In this document: one piece after another, positions 8,477-15,997 of the stretch
Layout of the letters: every line of letters starts with the position of its first letter
Numbering within the stretch: the stretch's first letter is position 1
NCBI GenBank assembly: GCA_027459645.1
Contig: DAIDHQ010000040.1
Location: 124,001-188,000, forward strand
Direction of reading: 5' to 3'
DNA: 64,000 nt
DNA from: Vulcanimicrobiota bacterium
Lineage (GTDB): Bacteria; Vulcanimicrobiota; Vulcanimicrobiia; Vulcanimicrobiales; Vulcanimicrobiaceae
Notes under the pieces: generated by a model
What the model was told of the DNA's origin: nothing
The model's input: the letters and a program-made list of their open reading frames with translations, nothing else
Database searches by the model: none
Translations under genes and position numbers: made by a program

Positions 8477-8739
8477 CAGCGCACCGCCTCCGAGACCAGG
8501 CCGTAACAGAGGAGCAGGACGCCGACTGCTGCCGGAATCCCGCGCACCGGCGAAAGATCGGTATCCGTGGCGATCTTCAGATCGATGAAGAGCAGCGCAT
8601 TATTGATCGCGAAGCATCCAAAGCAAATCGCGCTCCACATCAAGAGGGGCACTCGGTTTCGAGCATAGGCGCGAGCGAGCAAGATCATGCAGATAAAGCT
8701 GGTCAGCATGCAGAGTAAATAGACGGCTTCAGCGATCAT
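8476..8739 (-). CDS. Small membrane protein, DUF5985-like (paired with downstream gene)
   Basis: An 87-residue protein with three hydrophobic helices (AVYLLCMLTSFICMILLARAY, PLLMWSAICFGCFAINNALLF, AAVGVLLLCYGLV). Start ATG 8739 has GGGAGG about six bases upstream; a longer in-frame start exists at 8772 but would overlap the regulator by more and lacks a ribosome-binding site. It begins inside the last codons of the winged-helix gene (11-base overlap), so regulator and membrane pair form one unit. Confidence 0.65.
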   Translation of the reverse strand: MIAEAVYLLCMLTSFICMILLARAYARNRVPLLMWSAICFGCFAINNALLFIDLKIATDTDLSPVRGIPAAVGVLLLCYGLVSEAVR

Positions 8740-9106
8740 TCTCGTCCTCCCACAGGCGAAACGCGTCGGCAAAGGAGCGGGCCGAATCGACGGCCGGCAT
8801 GTAAATGGCTTCGATCAAACGGACGCGCCGCACCGCGAACTCCCGCTCGAGTTCCTCGACGACTTCATCGTGCGGACCGGAGAGATAGGCGTACTCCTGC
8901 CGCTCGTCGCGCGCAACGAGTTTCGAACGTTCCAGATCCTGCAAGCGCGAGCAGGCCGAACGCGAGGAACGGCGCAGCTCTTCAGCAACCGCCTCGGCGC
9001 TCCATCGCTGCTCCGCATGGCCCTTCAATAGCACGAGAATCTCGACGTGCTCGACGCTTGGAATCGAGCGGCGCAGAAATGCTCGCAAACGTGGTGAGAG
9101 TTGCAA
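8729..9106 (-). CDS. Winged-helix DNA-binding protein, unknown target
   Basis: A 125-residue protein. Residues about 18-75 look like a winged helix (SVEHVEILVLLKGHAEQRWSAEAVAEELR, then SACSRLQDLERSKLVAR), with an amphipathic C-terminal helix for dimerisation. The only available start is TTG 9106, with CGGAG close upstream. It heads a short operon with two DUF5985-like membrane proteins. Whether it is a transcription factor for that operon or a partner protein cannot be told from sequence. Confidence 0.6.
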   Translation of the reverse strand: MQLSPRLRAFLRRSIPSVEHVEILVLLKGHAEQRWSAEAVAEELRRSSRSACSRLQDLERSKLVARDERQEYAYLSGPHDEVVEELEREFAVRRVRLIEAIYMPAVDSARSFADAFRLWEDENDR

Positions 9107-9209
9107 AACTCCGTTACCCTTCGCGATGCCGCCAATGTTCCTTTTAACGCGGGGAAGGTCACAATTCGTCCGGAATTACTACTGTACTCATTGTAAGGAG
9201 CAAAACACC

Positions 9210-9914
9210 GTGCCGGCTCTCGCCCACATCCTCATGCATCTCTCGCTGTGCACCGCGATGGCCCACGCGCCGTCCGGAACGCACATGCAGGTAGAACTGC
9301 ACGCCCAGGATCGCACGGGGCGCTTGACGTTCGACCGGCAATTCACGCTGACGCACGAGGACAGCCGGACCCAGACCGTCGAGTTCGACGCGCCCTACGG
9401 CACGTATCGCGTTGCGATAACGGCGCCGCAATATGGTTGCAGCGCGGGAGACTTTCTCGTCTTTCTGCCGCCGCACTCGCGCAATATCAAGGAAACCCTG
9501 GTTCCCGGGCCGCCGCGCTGGCGCGAGCAAACGATCCTCTTGGGCACCGCTCCGCAATCATTTTTGTATTCCGAACCCACGTTCGTGCTGCTCGATGCAA
9601 AGACGAAATGCGGTCAAGAAATCGATTCGACCCAACAGTCGGACATCGATGTGGAATACGATCCCGATTCGTTCTACGTCAAGGTCTATCCGATGCCGGG
9701 CCAACAACCGAACTCATCGCTCGTCGCGCTGCAGATCGCGAGCAGCACCGGCGATTATCAGTACGTCAGCTTGAGAACGACGTATCCCGAGCCCTGGGCC
9801 GGCTGGCCGTACGAATACCAATTCAATTTGCCGCAAGGCGTGTTCGACAGCCTCGCAACGATGCACAAAGGCGTACTGCTCTGTCCGAAACTCTTTAAAA
9901 CCAGCGCCGGCTAA
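9210..9914 (+). CDS. Secreted protein of unknown function
   Basis: A 234-residue protein beginning at GTG 9210, nine bases after AAGGAG, with a short signal peptide (MPALAHILMHLSLCTAMAHA). A longer frame starting at 9126 exists but buries this signal. The mature part looks all-beta (VELHAQDRTGRLTFDRQF, YGTYRVAITAPQYGCSAGDFLVF). I recognise no family. It ends 11 bases before the 3' end of tRNA-Sec, which is encoded on the other strand. Confidence 0.6.
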   Translation: MPALAHILMHLSLCTAMAHAPSGTHMQVELHAQDRTGRLTFDRQFTLTHEDSRTQTVEFDAPYGTYRVAITAPQYGCSAGDFLVFLPPHSRNIKETLVPGPPRWREQTILLGTAPQSFLYSEPTFVLLDAKTKCGQEIDSTQQSDIDVEYDPDSFYVKVYPMPGQQPNSSLVALQIASSTGDYQYVSLRTTYPEPWAGWPYEYQFNLPQGVFDSLATMHKGVLLCPKLFKTSAG

Positions 9915-9925
9915 CGGCGAGAATG

Positions 9926-10019
9926 TGGCGGGAGCGTGTAGGAATCGAACCTACCAGTCGCCTTACGGCGACCTCAGCGATTTTGAAGACCGTGCGGACC
10001 ACCAGACCCGTACGCTCCC
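9926..10019 (-). tRNA. selC: tRNA-Sec (anticodon TCA), selenocysteine tRNA
   Basis: Read on the minus strand the 94-base sequence has an 8-bp acceptor stem (GGGAGCGT with ACGCTCCC), discriminator G, encoded CCA, anticodon loop CTTCAAA with TCA anticodon, a long variable arm (GTCGCC-GTAA-GGCGAC) and a T arm GTAGG-TTCGATT-CCTAC. The 8-bp acceptor stem, long extra arm and UCA anticodon are the hallmarks of bacterial tRNA-Sec, which reads UGA as selenocysteine with SelB. selA and selB lie 10 kb away in this window. The coding region of the DUF4126 protein ends inside it. Confidence 0.96.
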
Positions 10020-10553
10020 ACGAACCAACAGCAGTAGCACGATGCTGCATACGAGCGCAATACCTGCGACGATAAACGGTACGACGAACGAGAGCACTCC
10101 TCCGCCGAGCGCCGCCCCGTCTTCGACCGTACTGACGATGGGGTTGCCCAGCCCGGCGGTCGTCGTGGTCGACGCGGCCCGAACCGTCGCGATGCCGGCG
10201 TGAATGCCCAGGGCGTTGAGCGCACCCACGATCATCAAAAAGACCAACGCTTCGTGCGACTGCGGATGTACCGTTCCGCCCACGATAATGGCCGCGGCGG
10301 CCGGCTTGACCACGACTTGCACGACATGGAGCGCGTGGTCGAGAAAGGGCACTTTGTCGGCGAGGATTTCGAGGACACCCACCGCGACCAAGATCCACAT
10401 CACCGCGACCGAATCGAGCCATGCGAAGGCGCCGGAGGGGTGCAGGACGCCGAAATGCGCCGCGATCGAGACCAGCGCCAGCGCCACGACCGCGCGCAGA
10501 CCGGCGGTCGTCGTGAGAGCGTAGGCGAGCGCGTACTGCGAGGCGGCATCCAT
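9963..10553 (-). CDS. DUF4126-type membrane protein
   Basis: A 196-residue, strongly hydrophobic protein with about five transmembrane helices (for example AVMWILVAVGVLEILADKVPFLDHALHVV, a motif typical of DUF4126). Start chosen at ATG 10553 (MDAASQYALAYALTTTAGLR); an in-frame start at 10634 adds an unlikely polar leader. Function is unknown. Its last 19 codons and TAA stop lie within the tRNA-Sec gene on the same strand, the stop being supplied by the variable-arm loop. The two are therefore probably on one transcript that must be processed to release the tRNA. Confidence 0.75.
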   Translation of the reverse strand: MDAASQYALAYALTTTAGLRAVVALALVSIAAHFGVLHPSGAFAWLDSVAVMWILVAVGVLEILADKVPFLDHALHVVQVVVKPAAAAIIVGGTVHPQSHEALVFLMIVGALNALGIHAGIATVRAASTTTTAGLGNPIVSTVEDGAALGGGVLSFVVPFIVAGIALVCSIVLLLLVRGSVRVWWSARSSKSLRSP

Positions 10554-10632
10554 GGTCGGCTCTATCTTAACATGGTGACTCCAGTAATCGCAGGACGCGA
10601 CGGCTCCCCGGATAAGCTCAAGAGCACGGCCC

Positions 10633-11916
10633 ATGATGTTCTACGAAACTCCGGCCACCGGTGACGGCGGCCTGCTCGCGCGGCTGCTCGGCATTACCTA
10701 TGAAATCTTGCACGCGCAAGAGATCTCGCCCGCGCTGGAATCGATCGCTCGCGCCGTATCGGAAATCTTCGGATTCAAGTACGTCACGATCGTTGCCGCC
10801 GACGCCCCCGGAGGCGAACTCTACCGCCGGGTGCTGTTGGGCTTTTCCGACGACGTCGTTCGCGAACGCCTGGGGGAACATATCCGCCGCGAAGCGGTCA
10901 TGGAGATCTTGCCGGCGGAATCCGAAGTCTTACCGTACTGCTTCTACAACCCCGCCGAACGCGAGATCAACTGGAAGCAGGCAATTTACACGGGCTATCG
11001 CCCGCTGAACGAACCGCGGTCCGCTCCTGACGCGTGGCACGAACGCGACACGTTGACGCTCGTGCTTCCCGATCGCGACGGCAACATGCTCGGCTACCTT
11101 TCGATCGACGCCCCCATCGACGGGAAAGTACCCTCGATCGAAACGCTGCGCCGCATGCAGCTCTTCGTAAATCTCGTCGGCCTCGCACTCGCGAGTTCGC
11201 GCGCGCACCGCGTCGAAGTCGAGCAGCGCCAAGTGCTCGAAGAAAACGTGCGCCTGCAAAACGAGTTCTTCAGCATGGTCTCGCACGAGGTTCGTTCGCC
11301 GCTCGCCGCGATTCGCGGCGCGACCGCTCTGCTGCAAACGCATTTCGAAACGCTCGGCATCGAACGGCGCAAAGAGCTGCTCGGCGTGCTTTCGAGTGCG
11401 ACCGGCCGCCTGTCATCGATCTTCGAAGATTTTCTGCTGCTCTCGCGCATGGACGCGGGACATCTCGCGCTGCGTATCGAGCCGATTTCGCCGGTCGGCG
11501 TCATCGAAGAATCGCTCGCCCGCATCCGTAGCGAGCATCCCGACCGCAGCTTCAACGCGGCCTACTTGGATCCGGTCCCCTACGTGATGGCCGACGAAGG
11601 GCGCACGGTTCAGGTCATGATCAACCTGCTTTCCAACGCCGTAAAGTACGGCGACCCGGCGAGCCCCATTCTGGTTGACGTCAAGCCGACCGCGGAGTTG
11701 GTGACCGTCAGCGTGGTCAACGACGGGCCGGGAATCCACGAACGCGACCACGAGAAGCTCTTCACCCGCTTCGGCCACCTTTCGACGGGCGAGGGGTCGA
11801 CGGGGCTCGGCCTCTACATCTGCCGGGAGCTGGTCGGCAAGATGAACGGAGCCATCGGCTTCGAGAGCGAGCCGGGGAAAAAGACGAGCTTTTGGTTCAG
11901 CCTTCCCCGGGCGTAA
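10633..11916 (+). CDS. GAF-domain sensor histidine kinase (cytoplasmic)
   Basis: A 427-residue protein: an N-terminal GAF domain (about 20-190), a short coiled coil (about 190-215), HisKA with H-box MVSHEVRSPLAAIRG (phospho-accepting His218), and a HATPase_c domain with N-box MINLLSNAVKYG, G1 DGPGI and G2 STGLGLYIC. There is no transmembrane segment. It should autophosphorylate on His218 in response to a ligand or redox state sensed by GAF and pass the phosphate to a response regulator; none is adjacent, so it is an orphan kinase here. Confidence 0.9.
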   Translation: MMFYETPATGDGGLLARLLGITYEILHAQEISPALESIARAVSEIFGFKYVTIVAADAPGGELYRRVLLGFSDDVVRERLGEHIRREAVMEILPAESEVLPYCFYNPAEREINWKQAIYTGYRPLNEPRSAPDAWHERDTLTLVLPDRDGNMLGYLSIDAPIDGKVPSIETLRRMQLFVNLVGLALASSRAHRVEVEQRQVLEENVRLQNEFFSMVSHEVRSPLAAIRGATALLQTHFETLGIERRKELLGVLSSATGRLSSIFEDFLLLSRMDAGHLALRIEPISPVGVIEESLARIRSEHPDRSFNAAYLDPVPYVMADEGRTVQVMINLLSNAVKYGDPASPILVDVKPTAELVTVSVVNDGPGIHERDHEKLFTRFGHLSTGEGSTGLGLYICRELVGKMNGAIGFESEPGKKTSFWFSLPRA

Positions 11917-11975
11917 GCACCCTCCGGCCCCGTAAGCGCTAGCTAAATACCCGTCGGTATGGTACAACGGGCGGC

Positions 11976-13802
11976 GTGAAGACTCGCCCCGATATCCGTA
12001 ACGTTGCCATCATCGCCCACGTCGACCACGGCAAAACGACCCTCGTGGACGCCATGCTCAAGCAGAGCGGCGTCTTCCGGGAAGGCCAGCAGGTCGAGAC
12101 GCGCGTCATGGATTCCAACCCGCTCGAACGCGAGCGCGGCATCACCATTTTGGCGAAGAATACCGCCGTTCGTCACGGGGACGTGAAATTCAACATCGTC
12201 GATACGCCCGGACACGCCGACTTTGGCGGCGAGGTCGAACGCGTGCTGCAGATGGTGCAAGGCGTGCTCCTGCTCGTCGATGCGGCCGAAGGCGTGATGC
12301 CGCAGACGCGGTTCGTGCTGCGCAAAGCGCTCGAACTGGATTTGAAGGCCCTGGTCGCCATCAATAAGATCGACCGCAAAGACGCTCGCGCGAAGGAGAT
12401 CGTCAACGAAGTTTTCGACCTCTTCATCGAACTGGGCGCGAACGACGAACAAGCCGACTTTCCGGTCGTCTTCACCAACGGCCGCGCCGGCATCGCCAAG
12501 CGCACGCTCGAAGACGAAAGCAGCGACCTCGAACCGCTCTTCGAGATCATCAAGAATCACGTTCCGGAAGCGCCGGCCGAAGACGGTCCCTTCCAACTGC
12601 TCATCTCGGCGATCGATCACAACAAGTACGTGGGACGCATCGGTATCGGCCGCATCTTCCGCGGCGGTTCGCGCTTGAACATGCCGATCGCGAAAGTCGG
12701 TCGCGACGGTAAGGTCGCCGCCGGGCTGCGCCTCACGAAGCTGCTGACGTTTCAAGGCCTCGAGCGCATCGAGGTCGACGAAGCTTCCGCGGGCGACATC
12801 GTCTGCGTTTCGGGCATCGAGGATTTGAACATCGGCGACACGATCGCGGACGCGCAAGCACCCGAAGGCATCCACGCCGTCGCGGTCGACGAACCGACGG
12901 TTTCGATGTTCTTCTCGGTCAATAACTCGCCGTTCGCTGGCAAAGAAGGCAAGTATCTAACCTCGCGGCAGATCCGCGAGCGTTTGATGCGCGAACTCGA
13001 ATCGAACGTGGCGCTGCGCGTCGAGGACACGGAATCGGCCGACACGTTCGAAGTGCGCGGTCGCGGCGAACTGCATCTTTCGATCCTGATCGAAACGATG
13101 CGTCGCGAAGGCTACGAGCTCGCCGTTTCGAAGCCGCAGGTCATCATCACCGAACGCGACGGCAAGAAGTGGGAACCGGTCGAATACGTCGTGGTGGACG
13201 TTCCCTCTGAGTACGAGGGGCCGGTCATCGAGGCGCTCGGCAAGCGCAAAGCCGTGATGTCGAACATGATCAACGTCGCAGATTCGCGCCGTTTGGAATA
13301 CACGATGCCGACGCGCGCGATCTTCGGTCTGCGCGGCGAACTGCTGACGCTCACGCGCGGCACGGCCGTCATGTCTCACACGTATTACGACCATCAGGAA
13401 TGGCAGGGCGAATTGCCGGGCCGCAGCGTCGGCGCGCTCGTCGCAACCGATACGGGACGCGCCACCGCCTACGCGCTGGCGGGCGTCGAACAGCGCGGAC
13501 GCTTCTTCGTGGATCCGGGTACCGATATCTACGAAGGCATGATCGTCGGCCGGGCAAACGACGACAAGGACGTCGGACTCAACGTCGTGCGGGAAAAGAA
13601 GCTTACGAACATGCGGGCATCCGGTTCGGACGAGAACGTCAAATTGCCGCCGGCGGAAGACATGTCGCTCGAACGCGCGATCGAGTTCATCGAAGACGAC
13701 GAACTCGTCGAGGTCACGCCGCAATCGATCCGCTTGCGCAAGCGCATTCTGAACGAAGGCGAGCGTCTCAAGGCGCGGAAGCGCGAGAAGTCGACGGCAT
13801 AA
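11976..13802 (+). CDS. typA: Ribosome-associated translational GTPase TypA/BipA
   Basis: A 608-residue protein of normal TypA length starting at GTG 11976. G1 [10 protein letters not shown], switch region [11 protein letters not shown]3 DTPGH and G4 NKID are intact, followed by the EF-G-like domains III and V and the TypA-specific C-terminal domain ([17 protein letters not shown]). TypA binds the ribosome like EF-G and assists assembly and stress adaptation. There is no ribosome-binding site; a -10-like TACAAC at 11963-11968 would place the transcript start about at the GTG, suggesting a leaderless message. It converges with the BrkB gene, sharing 35 bases. Confidence 0.95.
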   Translation: MKTRPDIRNVAIIAHVDHGKTTLVDAMLKQSGVFREGQQVETRVMDSNPLERERGITILAKNTAVRHGDVKFNIVDTPGHADFGGEVERVLQMVQGVLLLVDAAEGVMPQTRFVLRKALELDLKALVAINKIDRKDARAKEIVNEVFDLFIELGANDEQADFPVVFTNGRAGIAKRTLEDESSDLEPLFEIIKNHVPEAPAEDGPFQLLISAIDHNKYVGRIGIGRIFRGGSRLNMPIAKVGRDGKVAAGLRLTKLLTFQGLERIEVDEASAGDIVCVSGIEDLNIGDTIADAQAPEGIHAVAVDEPTVSMFFSVNNSPFAGKEGKYLTSRQIRERLMRELESNVALRVEDTESADTFEVRGRGELHLSILIETMRREGYELAVSKPQVIITERDGKKWEPVEYVVVDVPSEYEGPVIEALGKRKAVMSNMINVADSRRLEYTMPTRAIFGLRGELLTLTRGTAVMSHTYYDHQEWQGELPGRSVGALVATDTGRATAYALAGVEQRGRFFVDPGTDIYEGMIVGRANDDKDVGLNVVREKKLTNMRASGSDENVKLPPAEDMSLERAIEFIEDDELVEVTPQSIRLRKRILNEGERLKARKREKSTA

Positions 13803-14655
13803 CGTTTCCGCGTTCGGCTTTGACGTGCGTGGATGCTTTGCTGCCGAAGGCGTTGGCATAGGCTTTGGTGATCTCGGCGCCGATCAAGAAGATCATCGCC
13901 GAATAATACAGCCATAGCAGGATCGCCGCGAGCGATCCGGCCGCGCCGTAAATCGACGTCGTACTGGCACGTCCGAGATAGAGTCCTATGAGGTACTGGC
14001 CGACGACGATGAGCAGCGCCGTCACGGCAGCGCCCCCGAACACGTCTCTCCACGAAATCTTCGTCTTCGGCAGCCACTTATAGAGCACGGCAAAGAGCGC
14101 GGTTGCAATAACGACGTCGAGCACCGCGTTGACGATACGCGCGGCGAGCGCATTGCCGATCGCGTTCACCCATGCCGAAGCAAACAGCATGGCAACCAGT
14201 ACGATCGCAACGCCGGCGATGATCGCGAACGATTTAACGCGCAGAAGGATCGTGAAAAGCAAGCCCGTTTGCGCCTTCGCGTCCCAGATTCGATCGAGCG
14301 CGGTTTCGACCGACGCAAGTAACCCCGTGGCCGCGACGGCGAAGAGAACCCACGAAATGGTCGCGGCCAGCGGGCTGCGCGTGGCGTGATCGAACGCGGC
14401 CTGGACGATGCCGGAGATCGTCGTTGCACCGGCTTTTCCGATCGCCGGTTGCAGTTGATTCAAGATTTGATTCTTGATCTGGTGATGGTGGCCGTTTCCG
14501 CCCAGCATCGCGGCGCCGATTTCGATGACGATGATCAGTAACGGTGCGATCGCAAACGTCGCGTAAAACGCAAGCGCTGCCGCGAGCATCGGCACTCCGT
14601 CCTTGCTATAACCTCCAGCCGACGACTTAGCAACCTCGACCCACCGCGCACTCAT
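13768..14655 (-). CDS. YihY/BrkB-family integral membrane protein
   Basis: A 295-residue protein with about six transmembrane helices and the family landmarks (GVPMLAAALAFYATFAIAPLL near the N-terminus, GAAGSLAAILLWLYYSAMIFLIGAE near the C-terminus). The family was once called RNase BN and is now regarded as a membrane transporter or envelope protein of unclear function. Start ATG 14655 overlaps the stop of the DUF1003 gene (ATGA), so the two are translationally coupled. Confidence 0.88.
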   Translation of the reverse strand: MSARWVEVAKSSAGGYSKDGVPMLAAALAFYATFAIAPLLIIVIEIGAAMLGGNGHHHQIKNQILNQLQPAIGKAGATTISGIVQAAFDHATRSPLAATISWVLFAVAATGLLASVETALDRIWDAKAQTGLLFTILLRVKSFAIIAGVAIVLVAMLFASAWVNAIGNALAARIVNAVLDVVIATALFAVLYKWLPKTKISWRDVFGGAAVTALLIVVGQYLIGLYLGRASTTSIYGAAGSLAAILLWLYYSAMIFLIGAEITKAYANAFGSKASTHVKAERGNVMPSTSRASAP

Positions 14656-15164
14656 GCGCGAGTCGTACCCATATCGTCGACTTTTGCTGCCGCTTCGCGC
14701 ACGTCGGTCGCTTCCGCCATTGCTTCGGCTTCTTTGTCGCGGCGATGCGGAAGCGACGGCGCATCCCGGCGCAGCTCTTCCAACAACTCGATCGTTTTGG
14801 CAACCTTTTGTTCGGTTACCAGCGCCATCTGCAGCGTGATTTCAGCGCGCCGATGCGCGATGCGGTTTTGGCGATTCTGGGTGATCAAGATGAAAATCGC
14901 CATCATCAGCGACGTCAGCGATGCGATCGCCTTTAAGCCTTGAAACGGCGGCCGATCGAAGGGCCGCCGTCCGCTCAGCATCTCCCAAAGATTGACCGCA
15001 ATCCACGTAACGATAAAGAGGCCGGCGACCCACGCGAACCACGGACGGCCGAGCGTTCGCGTCACGCGCTCGATGCCGAGCTGCATGCCCGGCGCATCCC
15101 GGTCGTGCGTTTGGTGCATCTCGTCGAGGGTCTTGAGCGCCTGCTCGACCGGATCCCTGTTCAT
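14652..15164 (-). CDS. DUF1003 membrane protein
   Basis: A 170-residue protein with two transmembrane helices (WFAWVAGLFIVTWIAVNLW and LKAIASLTSLMMAIFILITQNRQ) separated by a short loop containing PPFQ, the usual DUF1003 pattern, and a charged coiled-coil C-terminus. Start ATG 15164 is chosen because upstream in-frame sequence has no membrane or domain content. Function unknown; it precedes the BrkB-type gene and overlaps it by four bases. Confidence 0.82.
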   Translation of the reverse strand: MNRDPVEQALKTLDEMHQTHDRDAPGMQLGIERVTRTLGRPWFAWVAGLFIVTWIAVNLWEMLSGRRPFDRPPFQGLKAIASLTSLMMAIFILITQNRQNRIAHRRAEITLQMALVTEQKVAKTIELLEELRRDAPSLPHRRDKEAEAMAEATDVREAAAKVDDMGTTRA

Positions 15165-15236
15165 GGCGCCGTTATACCCGCGGCTCGCGCCGGCATCGCA
15201 AAAAGGAAGCGACGGAGCGCGAGCAAAGCAGGCGGC

Positions 15237-15962
15237 ATGAAGCAACGTATGTTTGCGGTGGCGGCTCTTGCGGCACTGGTGGCGGCAGTACCGGTCGCGC
15301 CGTTTCACATCTCGTCGTTCAAAATCGGCAAGCCGGCGAGCGGCATCGTAACGAACGGCAAGCCCGTCGTCGTAGTCGCATTCGCTTCGTGGTGCGCGGC
15401 ATGTCTGAACGAGATGCCCGAAGTGATCGGCGACTACGAGCGTCTGAAGGATCGCGTTAGGTTCATCGGCGTGGATTACATGGATAATCCGAAAGCCGCG
15501 AAAAAGACGATCGCGCAGTATAAGATTCCGTTCGACGTCGTGATGGATCGGCCGAACGAGTCGATGCCTACGACTCCGGCGGATCCGAACGAACAGATCG
15601 GGGCGCTCCGGCTGGAAGGCATAACGCCGAAGATGTTTGCGAAAATGACGAACGGCATCAAGAACATGCCGGCGGCGCTCAATGCGAAGGTCAAGAATGC
15701 CGCGGCGTACTGCGCCTCGCATGACGATGCGGCCTGTATCGCCTATGCGAAATCCAAAGGCATCGAAATCGGCCCGGCTCCCGGCGCGGCCTCTTCGCCC
15801 GCGCCCAAGGCGTCGTCGAAAGCGCAGGCCCGCACCACATCCCTCGCGTTACCCCGGTCGTTCATCATCGATTCGACCGGCACGGTACGCGCGGTCGTGG
15901 AGGGCTACAGCCCACAAATGGATTTGATCGGGGCACAGCTCGCGAAGCTCAGCATCAAATAA
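15237..15962 (+). CDS. Exported TlpA-like thioredoxin-fold protein
   Basis: A 241-residue protein with a signal peptide (MKQRMFAVAALAALVAAV). The thioredoxin fold has active-site SWCAACLNE (Cys53 and Cys56) and the terminal PRSFIIDSTGTVRAVVEGY strand carrying the cis-Pro region. A roughly 70-residue insertion with three extra Cys and an Ala/Pro/Ser-rich linker sits between the two halves. Likely a periplasmic disulfide reductase or cytochrome-maturation-type oxidoreductase. It ends at a terminator shared with clpB. Confidence 0.8.
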   Translation: MKQRMFAVAALAALVAAVPVAPFHISSFKIGKPASGIVTNGKPVVVVAFASWCAACLNEMPEVIGDYERLKDRVRFIGVDYMDNPKAAKKTIAQYKIPFDVVMDRPNESMPTTPADPNEQIGALRLEGITPKMFAKMTNGIKNMPAALNAKVKNAAAYCASHDDAACIAYAKSKGIEIGPAPGAASSPAPKASSKAQARTTSLALPRSFIIDSTGTVRAVVEGYSPQMDLIGAQLAKLSIK

Positions 15963-15964
15963 AG

Positions 15965-15993
15965 AACGCCGCCTCTCTCGAGGCGGCGTTTTT
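15965..15993. terminator. Bidirectional intrinsic terminator between tlpA-like gene and clpB
   Basis: Perfect 11-bp inverted repeat AACGCCGCCTC / GAGGCGGCGTT with a TCTC loop, flanked by T-rich sequence on the plus side and A-rich sequence for the minus side. It lies between two convergent genes and can end transcription of both. Confidence 0.85.
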
Positions 15994-15997
15994 GCGC

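Noticed and set aside
9126-9209. N-terminal extension of the secreted protein at 9210
   Set aside because: It would place 28 polar residues before the signal peptide; GTG 9210 has AAGGAG at nine bases.
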